Shown here piece by piece: positions 8,098-16,515 of a stretch of DNA of 64,000 nt. How positions within the stretch are numbered: the first letter of the stretch is position 1; the number at the start of each line of letters is the position of its first letter. A model generated the notes under the pieces. That model ran no database searches. It saw only the letters and a list, made by a program, of their open reading frames with translations, and was not told the origin of the DNA. The translations under genes were made by a program, and so were the position numbers. This DNA is from CALSMU01 sp965230225 (GTDB taxonomy: Bacteria > Bacteroidota > Bacteroidia > Flavobacteriales_D > Parvicellaceae), in contig CBDDKM010000010.1 of assembly GCA_965230225.1 (NCBI GenBank), positions 744,001 through 808,000 of the forward strand, read 5' to 3'.

Positions 8098-10146
8098 TTA
8101 CCAGATCTTAGCAATCTTATCTGCTGGCTGTCTCATAGCAGAACCTTCTTTTATATTAAAGGCTTCAAAGAATTCCGGCATATTACTAAGCGTTCCATTT
8201 ACTCTGTATTTACCAGGCGAGTGAGGATCACCTTTAATTCTTGCAATTAATGCATTATCTCTAATGTTGTTTTTCCATACCTGGGCAAATGCCAGGAAGA
8301 AACGTTGTTCATTAGTAAATCCATTTATCTTGTCTTTCCCTTTTCCTTTCAGCGATTTTTGGTAAGCGTGATAGGCAATGGTTAATCCTCCTAAATCGGC
8401 AATGTTTTCTCCCAGGGTAAGTTCTCCATTTACAAAAACTCCTTCCAGTACTTCAAATGAATTATACTGATCAATTAGCTTCTGCGTTTTAGCATCAAAC
8501 TTAGCTTTATCTTCTTCTGTCCACCAGTTTTGCATTCTTCCTTCGGCATCAAACTGAGCCCCCTGATCATCAAAACCATGGGTTAACTCATGTCCAATTA
8601 CAGCACCCATTCTAGCATAGTTTACAGCATCCTCGTACTCTTCACTAAAAAACGGTGCTTGCATAATTCCTGCTGGGAATACAATTTCGTTAAGCAATGG
8701 ATTGTAATAAGCATTTACAATTTGAGGAACCATTCCCCACTCGGACTTATCTATTCCTTTTCCGTATTTATCTAAATTCTCCTGAATTCTGAATTTACGG
8801 CTGTTCATTACATTCTTCAGGTAGCTTTCTCTCGAGATATCCAATGATGAGAAATCTTTCCACTCATCCGGGAACCCTAATTTTCTGGCAAATGCCCCTA
8901 ATTTTTCTTTAGCCTTTACTTTAGTAGCTGCACTCATCCAGTCCAGAGCTTCAATTCTGTCTTCAAACACCAAAGTGATGTTATCCACCATTTCATTTAC
9001 TTTTCTTTTAGCTTCTTCACTAAAATTTTCCTCTACAAATGCTTTTCCTAATGCTTCTCCTACTGAAGAAAAAGTAACCGATTGAATACCTCTTTTCCAA
9101 AGTGGTTTCTGCTTTTTAGTTCCACGCATGGTAGTGCTATAAAAGTCGAAATTAGCTCTGTCTAAATCCATACTTAAAGCACCTGCATAGTCATTAATTA
9201 GTTGCCATTGCATATAGGCTTTAATGTCATGAATAGATTCATTCATTAATACTTGATCCAACGCTTTCATAAAGGCAGGTTGACCAACAATAACACTATC
9301 TACACCACTTAACCCCCTGGTCTTAAAGTAAGTTTTCCAGTTAATCGACGGACAAGTTTCTGACAATATTTTGGTGGTCATCTTGTTGTATTGCTTCTCC
9401 ATGTCTCTCAACTCAACCGGAGCCATCGAATGCTCTGCCAACTTAGCCTCCAATTGGAATACAATTTCTGACTTTTCCTTTAAGTGAGTCATTTCAGTTA
9501 AGTCAAACATTCTGTGAATGTGGAGCATATAAGCATCTCTTATTTTAACTGAGCGCTCATCCTTATTGAAATAGTAATCTTTGTTTGGAAGACCTAATCC
9601 TCCCTGAGAAACATAAACTTGATGCTTGGTATTGATCTTCGCATCTTGCTCAACGTATACTCCATAAAATACTCCAACTCCAATGTTATGTAAATGAGCA
9701 ATTAACTCAGGTAATTCCTGTGTACTTTGAACCTTAGCAATTCTTTTAATCTCTTCCTTCAACGGATCAATACCTTGCTTATTTCTGGTAACCGTATCAG
9801 AAAAAGTATAATAGTAATCACCTATTAACTGACTCGCAGAACCTTTCTCTCCTGGATTCTTTTTAGAGTTTTCCAGGATATTATGTAGAACATTATTGTT
9901 TCTATCATCTAATTCGTTAAAACTACTCCATCTACTTTCTGACTCCGGAATTGGGTTATTTGCTAACCAATTTCCATTGGCATATTGATAGAAATCTTCT
10001 GCCGGATTAGCAGATTTATCCATATTATCGAACTCCAACGACTTTGTTCCGCCTTTTTTATCTTTCAAAGTATTCACCTGAAATACGGTAAAAGACATAC
10101 AAATTATCGCTCCAGAGATTAAAATTAGATTCTTTTTCATGTTCAC
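8098..10146 (-). CDS. M13 family (neprilysin/PepO-like) zinc metallopeptidase
   Basis: 682 residues. The N-terminal M13 domain spans about 40-430 and the catalytic M13 domain the rest. Zinc motif VIGHELTHGFDDQG (HExxH) and the third-ligand motif GENIADLGG are intact, as is the substrate-binding motif NAYYNP. The N-terminal hydrophobic stretch MNMKKNLILISGAIICMSFTVFQ is a signal peptide; no convincing lipobox is present because Ile precedes the Cys. The enzyme should cleave oligopeptides in the periplasm or outside the cell. It is transcribed alone, with a -7 box just upstream and a strong terminator downstream. A start at Met3 is equally possible. Confidence 0.94.
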   Translation of the reverse strand: MNMKKNLILISGAIICMSFTVFQVNTLKDKKGGTKSLEFDNMDKSANPAEDFYQYANGNWLANNPIPESESRWSSFNELDDRNNNVLHNILENSKKNPGEKGSASQLIGDYYYTFSDTVTRNKQGIDPLKEEIKRIAKVQSTQELPELIAHLHNIGVGVFYGVYVEQDAKINTKHQVYVSQGGLGLPNKDYYFNKDERSVKIRDAYMLHIHRMFDLTEMTHLKEKSEIVFQLEAKLAEHSMAPVELRDMEKQYNKMTTKILSETCPSINWKTYFKTRGLSGVDSVIVGQPAFMKALDQVLMNESIHDIKAYMQWQLINDYAGALSMDLDRANFDFYSTTMRGTKKQKPLWKRGIQSVTFSSVGEALGKAFVEENFSEEAKRKVNEMVDNITLVFEDRIEALDWMSAATKVKAKEKLGAFARKLGFPDEWKDFSSLDISRESYLKNVMNSRKFRIQENLDKYGKGIDKSEWGMVPQIVNAYYNPLLNEIVFPAGIMQAPFFSEEYEDAVNYARMGAVIGHELTHGFDDQGAQFDAEGRMQNWWTEEDKAKFDAKTQKLIDQYNSFEVLEGVFVNGELTLGENIADLGGLTIAYHAYQKSLKGKGKDKINGFTNEQRFFLAFAQVWKNNIRDNALIARIKGDPHSPGKYRVNGTLSNMPEFFEAFNIKEGSAMRQPADKIAKIW

Positions 10147-10160
10147 TGATTTATGGGCAC

Positions 10161-10168
10161 CAAATTTA
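10161..10168 (-). promoter_or_regulatory. Promoter -7 element TAAATTTG
   Basis: The minus strand reads TAAATTTG, an exact TAnnTTTG match, ending 14 bases before the ATG of the M13 peptidase gene. The transcript leader would be about 10 bases. No TTG -33 element is visible at the usual spacing. Confidence 0.42.
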
Positions 10169-10176
10169 ACATTTAA

Positions 10177-10626
10177 TTATTTTGAGTTAAAGATCATTTG
10201 TATGTGTGGTATATTATCCTCTAAATACGGTTCTCCTACTTGTTTAAACCCAAAAGAACCATAAAACTCCTTCAAATAAGTTTGGGCAGATATCCTTACA
10301 TCCACTTTCCCAAATGTTGTTTCTATATACTTCATGGTTTCCTTCATCATTTCTCTACCATAGGATTTTCCTCTTGTAATAGGGTCAACCACTACTCTCC
10401 CAATTGATACTTCATCATAAGACACTCCTTGTGGAAGGATTCTGGAAGTGGCAACAACCTTGCCATCCTCTTTTCCATAGATGTGATAACTCACCTTGTC
10501 TTTTCCATCCACATCGAGATAAGGACAATCCTGCTCTACCACAAATACCTTTTCCCGTAACTGTATCATATCATGAAAATCGTCTAGTGAAAGGTCTTTA
10601 TAATGTTTACAATTCCAAATGATCAT
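10177..10626 (-). CDS. ElaA-type GNAT acetyltransferase
   Basis: 149 residues, the usual ElaA length. The N-terminus is WNCKHYKDLSLDDFHDMIQLREKVFVVEQDCPYLDVDGKD, interrupted here only by normal loops, and includes the diagnostic LRxxVFVVEQxCPYxDxDGxD pattern. The acetyl-CoA loop follows as RVVVDPITRGKSYGREMM (Q/RxxGxG/A-like). The C-terminus keeps the FKQVGEPYLEDNIPHIQM signature. Members transfer acetyl groups from acetyl-CoA, but the acceptor is unknown. It is divergent from meaB, sharing a 29-base intergenic region. Confidence 0.9.
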   Translation of the reverse strand: MIIWNCKHYKDLSLDDFHDMIQLREKVFVVEQDCPYLDVDGKDKVSYHIYGKEDGKVVATSRILPQGVSYDEVSIGRVVVDPITRGKSYGREMMKETMKYIETTFGKVDVRISAQTYLKEFYGSFGFKQVGEPYLEDNIPHIQMIFNSK

Positions 10627-10639
10627 TCCTGTAATTTAT

Positions 10640-10647
10640 TAACTTTG
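10640..10647 (+). promoter_or_regulatory. Promoter -7 element TAACTTTG of meaB
   Basis: TAACTTTG is an exact Bacteroidota -7 box, with only 8 bases between it and the ATG of meaB. Transcription would start about 3-5 bases before the ATG, so the mRNA would be nearly leaderless. Confidence 0.55.
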
Positions 10648-10655
10648 TTAGAGGG

Positions 10656-11675
10656 ATGAAAAATAGCGGAATTAATAAGAATTTTCAATTAAAAAAGCGA
10701 TTAAAACTCACTGTTGATGATTATGTGAACGGTATTTTTAATGGCGACCTGAACCTTCTTAGTCAGGCTATTACTCTTATTGAGAGCAATAAAAAAGAAC
10801 ACCGGGAGGTGGCCGAACAAATCATCGAACAATGCCTTCCAAAAAGCGGTGGTTCTATTCGAATAGGAATAACAGGAGTTCCGGGAGTTGGAAAAAGCAC
10901 TTTTATTGAATCTTTTGGGAACTATGTTACAGAACAGGATCATAAAATTGCAGTTCTGGCTATTGACCCAAGCAGTAAAAAAAGTGGTGGTTCCATACTA
11001 GGAGATAAAACCAGAATGGAAACCCTGGTCAACAACCCAAAAGCATACGTAAGACCAACTCCTTCTAAAGGCTCTTTAGGTGGTGTTGCTCAGAAAACAA
11101 GAGAAACAATTATTTTATGTGAAGCCGCTGGGTTTGATGTTATACTAATTGAAACTGTTGGGGTTGGACAAAGTGAAATTGCAGTTCATAGCATGGTGGA
11201 TTTCTTCTTATTGTTAATGTTGGCTGGTGCGGGAGATGAGTTGCAAGGGATTAAACGTGGAATCATGGAAATGGCAGATTCTATTGTAATTACCAAGGCT
11301 GATGATGACAATGTAAGCAATGCTAAAAGAGCTCGAATAGAATATAAAAATGCCCTCCATTTATTCCCTCCAAACAAAAACGAATGGATACCAGAGGTAG
11401 AAATTTGTAGTTCTTTGAAAAAGAAGGGAATTGATAAAATCTGGAACATAATAGAACGATTCGAAAATCATACTAAAATAAAAGGGAGTTTTGATGCTAA
11501 AAGGAAAGAACAATCAAAATACTGGATGTTCGAGACCATTAATGAAGAAATAAAAGATCGCTTCTACAATCATCCCGGGGTAAAAGAAGAATTGGAAAAC
11601 TTGGAGAACAACGTGATTTCAGGAAAAATGAGTCCTTTTAAAGCAGCTCAACAACTATTAGACAAAATATCATGA
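10656..11675 (+). CDS. meaB: MeaB/ArgK G3E GTPase, methylmalonyl-CoA mutase chaperone
   Basis: 339 residues. Walker A GVPGVGKS spans about 74-81. LAIDPSSKKSGGSILGDKTRM is the MeaB/ArgK signature, ETVGVGQSE is the Walker B and switch region, and NAKRARIEYKNALHLF follows the base-recognition ITKAD motif. The family binds methylmalonyl-CoA mutase (MCM), gating adenosylcobalamin loading and protecting the enzyme from inactivation. No mutase subunits lie in the window. The downstream gene overlaps by 4 bases and is likely co-translated. Confidence 0.94.
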   Translation: MKNSGINKNFQLKKRLKLTVDDYVNGIFNGDLNLLSQAITLIESNKKEHREVAEQIIEQCLPKSGGSIRIGITGVPGVGKSTFIESFGNYVTEQDHKIAVLAIDPSSKKSGGSILGDKTRMETLVNNPKAYVRPTPSKGSLGGVAQKTRETIILCEAAGFDVILIETVGVGQSEIAVHSMVDFFLLLMLAGAGDELQGIKRGIMEMADSIVITKADDDNVSNAKRARIEYKNALHLFPPNKNEWIPEVEICSSLKKKGIDKIWNIIERFENHTKIKGSFDAKRKEQSKYWMFETINEEIKDRFYNHPGVKEELENLENNVISGKMSPFKAAQQLLDKIS

Positions 11676-12007
11676 GTTTACTGGAAAAATTTGCAAACCA
11701 CTCCATATACGACTTAGTGGTTATCTTAGAATCGGGAGATGATTACACTGCTGAAGCCAAAGAAGCAGCCAGAACCATCATTGAGTTAGAAGAATTTGAA
11801 CCAGAATTACTACACGAAAATGCCTTAAATTTTTGGCAGGAATACGTAGAAAAAAACATCAAAGAAATTCTTTGGCAAAATGTTAAACCCACAAGCGAAT
11901 TCTTATCTGAGGATGAATTAAAAGGGTTACTTCTTAAAGCATTTGAGAAGTTCAGAGAAAAGTTAGACTTGTTTGACATTGATACAACAAAATACTGGTT
12001 TGTTTAA
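11672..12007 (+). CDS. Small acidic protein of unknown function, coupled to meaB
   Basis: 111 residues, acidic and apparently all-helical, with no signal or membrane segment. Features are an N-terminal SIYDLVVILESGDDYTAEA segment followed by helices rich in Glu and Lys and an aromatic end YWFV. I recognise no family. The start overlaps the meaB stop by 4 bases (ATGA), so it is translationally coupled and may act with MeaB. Its stop codon overlaps the stop of the convergent small T9SS gene (12004-12007). Confidence 0.75.
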   Translation: MSLLEKFANHSIYDLVVILESGDDYTAEAKEAARTIIELEEFEPELLHENALNFWQEYVEKNIKEILWQNVKPTSEFLSEDELKGLLLKAFEKFREKLDLFDIDTTKYWFV

Positions 12008-12300
12008 TGTCCCTCAGTTAAATAAACTTTTGTTGTTTTTATATTCTGCCCTTGTGTAAGCTTTACGAAGTAATACCCCGCAGGTAAATTTCTCATGGGC
12101 ATGGTCTGTTCGCCTTCCGATAGTCTTTTTTCGAAAACAGTTTTTCCAATTAGATTGTACACCTGAACCGCTACATTTTCTTCCACTCCTTCCACTTTGA
12201 TAGAATTACCATAACTGTATACGGAGGCTTCTTCAAACTTGCTTTGAGCTTTAATAAGTACAAAGGTTACCATGAACAATATCGTAAAGAGGAATCTCAT
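12004..12300 (-). CDS. Mini T9SS cargo: signal peptide plus sorting domain only
   Basis: 98 residues from the ATG at 12300: signal peptide MRFLFTILFMVTFVLIKAQ, then a segment matching a type A T9SS sorting domain (VQVYNLIGKTVFEKRL, LPAGYYFVKLTQG, KTTKVYL). The frame is open further upstream to 12399, but that would run through the gdhA terminator at 12370-12395 and lose the signal peptide, so the inner start is chosen. There is almost no passenger domain, which is unusual. It may be a small surface peptide, a degenerate remnant or a competitor of the sorting machinery. Confidence 0.72.
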   Translation of the reverse strand: MRFLFTILFMVTFVLIKAQSKFEEASVYSYGNSIKVEGVEENVAVQVYNLIGKTVFEKRLSEGEQTMPMRNLPAGYYFVKLTQGQNIKTTKVYLTEGH

Positions 12301-12369
12301 GACACCTAAATTAAATTCTAGGATAAAACAAAGCCAATTAGAATTTCCCAATGGGATATGAACAAAAAA

Positions 12370-12395
12370 AATCCCGATCATTTCTGATCGGGATT
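12370..12395 (-). terminator. Intrinsic terminator of gdhA
   Basis: Arms AATCCCGATCA (12370-12380) and TGATCGGGATT (12385-12395) form a perfect 11-bp stem with a TTTC loop. On the minus strand it is followed by a T-run (12364-12369), 22 bases beyond the gdhA stop. Confidence 0.9.
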
Positions 12396-12417
12396 TCAAT
12401 ATATTATTGGATAAATA

Positions 12418-13767
12418 TTATACCAATCCTTGATCTAACATTGAATCTGCTACTTTAACAAATCCAGCAATGTTAGCTCCTTTTACGTAATCAACGTAAT
12501 CTCCCTCAGTACCGTAATCCACACATTGTTGGTGAATGTTTCTCATAATACCATGAAGTTTTTCATCAACTTCTTCAGCAGTCCAAGAAAGACGTAAAGA
12601 GTTTTGAGACATTTCCAATCCAGAAGTAGCAACACCTCCAGCATTAGATGCTTTACCTGGTGAGAATAGAATCTTAGCCTCAGCAAAAGCAGCAATAGCT
12701 TCTGGAGTAGATGGCATGTTTGCACCTTCAGCAACACATGTACACCCGTTAGCCAATAGAACTTTAGCTTCTTCTCCGTTCAACTCGTTTTGAGTTGCAC
12801 ATGGAAGAGCTACATCACATTTCTCTCCCCAAGGTCTTTTTCCTTCTACGAAAGTAGCACTTGCAAAGTGATCAGCATATTCTTTAATTCTTCCTCTTCT
12901 GTTGTTCTTAAGGTCCATTACCCATGCTAATTTCTCAGCATCGATTCCTTCAGGATCTACAATGTATCCTTTAGAGTCACTAAGTGTAATAACTTTCCCT
13001 CCTAATTGAGTTACTTTTTCACAAGCAAACTGAGCAACGTTTCCTGATCCGGAAATTGCAACTGTTTTCCCTTCGAAGCTATCTCCTTTAGTTCTTAACA
13101 TTTCCTGAGCAAAGTATACAGTTCCGTATCCTGTTGCTTCTGGTCTGATCAATGATCCTCCCCAGTTAATTCCTTTTCCAGTAAGAACTCCGGTAAACTC
13201 GTTTCTCAATCTTTTGTATTGTCCGAACATGAATCCAATCTCTCTTCCTCCAACACCTATGTCTCCAGCAGGAACATCGGTATCAGGACCAATATGACGT
13301 TGTAGTTCAGTCATAAAAGATTGACAGAATTTCATTACTTCATTATCTGATTTTCCTTTAGGATCAAAATCAGAACCACCTTTTCCACCACCCATTGGCA
13401 ATGTAGTAAGTGAGTTTTTAAATACCTGCTCAAATCCTAAGAACTTAAGGATTGAAAGGTTTACAGAAGGGTGAAAACGAAGTCCACCTTTATACGGTCC
13501 AATAGCAGAGTTAAACTCAACACGGAACCCACGGTTAACCTGAGTATTTCCGTTATCATCAAGCCAAGGTACTCTAAACATGATCACTCTTTCCGGCTCT
13601 ACCATTCTTTCAAGAATCTTAGCATCCTTGTACTTAGGTTTATCAGCAATGAAAGGAATGATTGCTTCAGCTACTTCTTCAACAGCTTGTAAGAACTCAT
13701 TTTCATGAGCTTGCTTAGCTTTTACGTTGTCCATAAAAGCATTGATTTCTGCTTGAAATTCTGACAT
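12418..13767 (-). CDS. gdhA: NADP-type glutamate dehydrogenase
   Basis: 449 residues, standard for hexameric bacterial GdhA. Substrate-binding LTTLPMGGGKGGSDFDPKGK with its catalytic Lys, the PAGDIGVGGREIGFMFGQY motif, and the Rossmann motif AISGSGNVAQFACEK are all intact. It interconverts glutamate with 2-oxoglutarate plus ammonium in the cytosol, normally in the assimilatory direction. Length and motif spacing match the EC 1.4.1.4 class better than the NAD-linked form. It is monocistronic, with a TACATTTG -7 box upstream and a strong terminator downstream. Confidence 0.96.
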   Translation of the reverse strand: MSEFQAEINAFMDNVKAKQAHENEFLQAVEEVAEAIIPFIADKPKYKDAKILERMVEPERVIMFRVPWLDDNGNTQVNRGFRVEFNSAIGPYKGGLRFHPSVNLSILKFLGFEQVFKNSLTTLPMGGGKGGSDFDPKGKSDNEVMKFCQSFMTELQRHIGPDTDVPAGDIGVGGREIGFMFGQYKRLRNEFTGVLTGKGINWGGSLIRPEATGYGTVYFAQEMLRTKGDSFEGKTVAISGSGNVAQFACEKVTQLGGKVITLSDSKGYIVDPEGIDAEKLAWVMDLKNNRRGRIKEYADHFASATFVEGKRPWGEKCDVALPCATQNELNGEEAKVLLANGCTCVAEGANMPSTPEAIAAFAEAKILFSPGKASNAGGVATSGLEMSQNSLRLSWTAEEVDEKLHGIMRNIHQQCVDYGTEGDYVDYVKGANIAGFVKVADSMLDQGLV

Positions 13768-13807
13768 GTGTATTAGTTTAATTTTGTGTCAATAAAATTT
13801 AGATGAG

Positions 13808-13815
13808 CAAATGTA
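13808..13815 (-). promoter_or_regulatory. Promoter -7 element TACATTTG of gdhA
   Basis: The minus strand reads TACATTTG, an exact TAnnTTTG match, 40 bases upstream of the gdhA ATG. No clear -33 TTG. Confidence 0.5.
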
Positions 13816-13889
13816 AATATTTTTTAACACGGTGAGACTTTGCAGTATATAATTTGACACATAAAACACATTAATATTGGTGTTCTATT

Positions 13890-14570
13890 TTACCCCAAAT
13901 TGAGCATTTCATTCCAAAGCGGATCGATAGGCGGATTGCAAACTATCTTAATTGGCTCATTTTTAACAGGATGCTCAAATTCAAGAGCCCTTGCATGAAG
14001 ATGGATGGTACCATCTCTATTGGTTCTTTTAGCTCCATACTTAACATCTCCTTTAATTCTACTCCCCATCATGCTCAGCTGCACACGAATTTGATGATGT
14101 CTTCCGGTTTTAGGTTCCACTTTTAGGTAGTAATAGTTTTTACTTCTCCCCAAAAGCTCATATTTCAATTCGGCTCGCTTACTACCTTTTACTTCATTAT
14201 CGTAAGCTCTGGAGCGATTCTTCTCCTGATTCTTTTTCATATAATGAACCAGAGTATCATTCTCCTTTTCCGGTTTCTCTTCCACAATGGCCCAGTAAGT
14301 TTTTTTCACTTTACGCTCCTGAAATAGTTTGTTCATTCTGGAGAGTCCTTTACTGGTTCTGGCATACAGCACTACCCCACTAACCGGTCTATCAATACGA
14401 TGAATTACACCGAGAAATACATCTCCCGGCTTGTTGTATTTAATTTTAAGATATTCCTTAACCCTGTCTGCAAGAGTTTCATCTTCAGTAATGTCACTTT
14501 GCACCAAATCACCACCATTTTTTTTAACGGCAATTAAATGATTATCCTCGTATAATACAGTAATGTTCAT
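13890..14570 (-). CDS. RluA-family RNA pseudouridine synthase
   Basis: 226 residues. The catalytic motif HRIDRPVSGVVLYARTSKG (Asp near residue 59) and KTGRHHQIRVQLSMMGSRIKGDVKYG are diagnostic of the RluA/RluC group. There is no S4 domain, so it is a short member. It isomerises uridine to pseudouridine in rRNA or tRNA; the exact site is not predictable. It lies 15 bases downstream of panB on the same strand and is probably co-transcribed. Confidence 0.92.
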   Translation of the reverse strand: MNITVLYEDNHLIAVKKNGGDLVQSDITEDETLADRVKEYLKIKYNKPGDVFLGVIHRIDRPVSGVVLYARTSKGLSRMNKLFQERKVKKTYWAIVEEKPEKENDTLVHYMKKNQEKNRSRAYDNEVKGSKRAELKYELLGRSKNYYYLKVEPKTGRHHQIRVQLSMMGSRIKGDVKYGAKRTNRDGTIHLHARALEFEHPVKNEPIKIVCNPPIDPLWNEMLNLG

Positions 14571-14585
14571 TGGGCTATTAAGCTC

Positions 14586-15401
14586 TTAATATTGTTCTTT
14601 TTCGTTCGGGAAATCTCCACTTTTCACATCATCCACATAAGCGGTAAATGCACCTTTCATTTCCTGATACAAATTGTGATATCTTCTAAGGAATCTTGGT
14701 GAAAACTCTTGAGTAATTCCAAGCATATCGTGAATAACCAATACTTGTCCGTCTACACCTCCACCAGCTCCTATTCCAATAACAGGAATATTAACTTCTT
14801 TGGCTACTTTTTCGGCCAATTTAGCCGGTACTTTCTCCAAAATAAGAGCAAAACACCCTGCTTTCTCAAGAAGTTTAGCATCACTCATTAATTGCTTCGC
14901 CTCTTCTTCTTCTTTAGCTCTTACGGTATAAGTACCAAATTTATAGATAGACTGTGGAGTTAATCCTAAATGCCCCATTACCGGAATACCTGCAGTTAAG
15001 ATTCTCTCAATGGACTCTACCACTTCCTCTCCTCCTTCGAGCTTAACACAATGAGCTTCGGATTCTTTCATAATTCGAATAGCAGAACGAAGTGCTTCTT
15101 TAGAATTTCCCTGGTAGGTACCGAAAGGTAAATCAACCACCACCAATGCTCTCTTTACTGCTCTAATAACAGAAGAAGCGTGATAAATCATTTGATCTAA
15201 AGTAATTGGAAGTGTGGTTTCGTGTCCGGCCATTACATTGGAAGCAGAATCTCCAACCAAAATAATGTCCATTCCTGCCTGATCTACGATGCTAGCCATC
15301 GAATAATCATAAGCAGTTAGCATGGAGATTTTCTCTCCTCTTAGTTTCATTTCCTGTAGTACGTGAGTAGTAACTCTCTTTACATTTTTATGTACCGACA
15401 T
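14586..15401 (-). CDS. panB: 3-methyl-2-oxobutanoate hydroxymethyltransferase
   Basis: 271 residues from the ATG at 15401 (MSVHKNVKRVTTHVLQ); a 9-codon upstream extension is open but atypical for PanB. The motifs MLTAYDYSMASIVDQAGMDIILVGDS, spread over the first 70 residues, GHLGLTPQSIYKFG and IPVIGIGAGG are diagnostic. It adds a hydroxymethyl group from 5,10-methylene-tetrahydrofolate to 2-oxoisovalerate, the first committed step of pantothenate and CoA synthesis. panC is not adjacent. A TACTTTTG -7 box lies 24 bases upstream. Confidence 0.95.
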   Translation of the reverse strand: MSVHKNVKRVTTHVLQEMKLRGEKISMLTAYDYSMASIVDQAGMDIILVGDSASNVMAGHETTLPITLDQMIYHASSVIRAVKRALVVVDLPFGTYQGNSKEALRSAIRIMKESEAHCVKLEGGEEVVESIERILTAGIPVMGHLGLTPQSIYKFGTYTVRAKEEEEAKQLMSDAKLLEKAGCFALILEKVPAKLAEKVAKEVNIPVIGIGAGGGVDGQVLVIHDMLGITQEFSPRFLRRYHNLYQEMKGAFTAYVDDVKSGDFPNEKEQY

Positions 15402-15425
15402 GGCTGTGGTTTTAAATTTCCACGG

Positions 15426-15433
15426 CAAAAGTA
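15426..15433 (-). promoter_or_regulatory. Promoter -7 element TACTTTTG of panB
   Basis: The minus strand reads TACTTTTG (TAnnTTTG), 24 bases before the panB ATG at 15401. It supports the shorter start, since the upstream start codon at 15428 overlaps the box. No -33 TTG seen. Confidence 0.5.
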
Positions 15434-15466
15434 ATTTAAAAAAATGGACCCATGTACAGGAATTGC

Positions 15467-16513
15467 CTATTTATAGCAAATAGCGTACTCTCCTTCTTTG
15501 TTAATTAAGTAAAAAGAACTGGTTACCAATTGTTCCTCATTAACCGGATTTAAGGAAGCTTCATAAGTACTCACTGCAGCATCATAATCTTCCTCTGAAA
15601 AAACGATCTGTACCATGCATTTCTTCTGAATTTTCCCTTCATTCTTAAGCAAGGTTAACTCAAATTTATCTCCAGATCTTGCAAGGTTAAAATCCTCCCA
15701 TTCCATGTCTAACCATATTGGATCAAAATCTCCTACTGGTTCGAACAGTACATTAGCATATCCTTCCAATTCAGGAAACTCAGTCAATTTAGAGGAAACA
15801 TTATAATCATCTTCGTCAAACACAAACGGTGGCCATGTAGATTTTACTGGCTTTAGTTTTTCCTCTGTAGCAGGAGATATAACATCAGAATTCATTTCTT
15901 CCTGAATCAACCCCAATAACTCCCAACTACTTCCATTATAGGAATATACATCAACTTCTTTTGAATCTAGTTTGATTTCAGCATTCCCTCTAAAAGGAAT
16001 CACTTTATCCAAGTCAGCTACTTCACCTAATGAAATTCCCACAATCTTAACTCCCGAATAGTTTGATTCATTTTCAAAAATCATGTCATCATATTTTTCC
16101 AACCTTAATGAAAATGTTATTTCACTTAAGCGGTTTAAAAAAATAGTACGCTGATCCCCTAAATCTATTGCTACTTTAGCCATCTCAACTGGAATTGAAG
16201 ATGTTCTAAGATTCAATTTCTCAGAAATATTTTCCTCTTCCTCAACCTCTTCTACAGGCAATTCAGTTTGATCCTGAGGCTCACTTGATATTTGCTCCGT
16301 TTCCTCATTCGATCCTGACATCCATACAGTACCTACTATTAAGGCTACTCCAAGAATGCCAGTTGCAAATATCCCCCCTGTAGTTTTGTACCAGGGTTTC
16401 TTAAGCACCACAGTAGGTTTTGCAGCCTTCATAACAGCATCAAAATTCTTGTGTTTTAGAATTTGATCATCCGTTATATCCGGCTTATCTCTATTTATTT
16501 TTAAGTCATTCAT
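15467..16513 (-). CDS. Single-pass membrane protein, likely anti-sigma partner
   Basis: 348 residues. A cytosolic N-terminus of about 45 residues is followed by one membrane segment (GGIFATGILGVALIVGTVWM, about 46-65), then an acidic linker rich in Glu and a periplasmic region of about 250 residues without a recognised domain. The gene begins 2 bases after an ECF sigma factor on the same strand, the usual place for an anti-sigma factor. No zinc-binding anti-sigma motif (HxxxCxxC) is present, so the role is inferred from position and topology only. Confidence 0.7.
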   Translation of the reverse strand: MNDLKINRDKPDITDDQILKHKNFDAVMKAAKPTVVLKKPWYKTTGGIFATGILGVALIVGTVWMSGSNEETEQISSEPQDQTELPVEEVEEEENISEKLNLRTSSIPVEMAKVAIDLGDQRTIFLNRLSEITFSLRLEKYDDMIFENESNYSGVKIVGISLGEVADLDKVIPFRGNAEIKLDSKEVDVYSYNGSSWELLGLIQEEMNSDVISPATEEKLKPVKSTWPPFVFDEDDYNVSSKLTEFPELEGYANVLFEPVGDFDPIWLDMEWEDFNLARSGDKFELTLLKNEGKIQKKCMVQIVFSEEDYDAAVSTYEASLNPVNEEQLVTSSFYLINKEGEYAICYK

Positions 16514-16515
16514 AG

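Noticed and set aside
12301..12399. Longer N-terminus for the mini T9SS protein
   Set aside because: The extension would pass through the gdhA terminator and hide the signal peptide.
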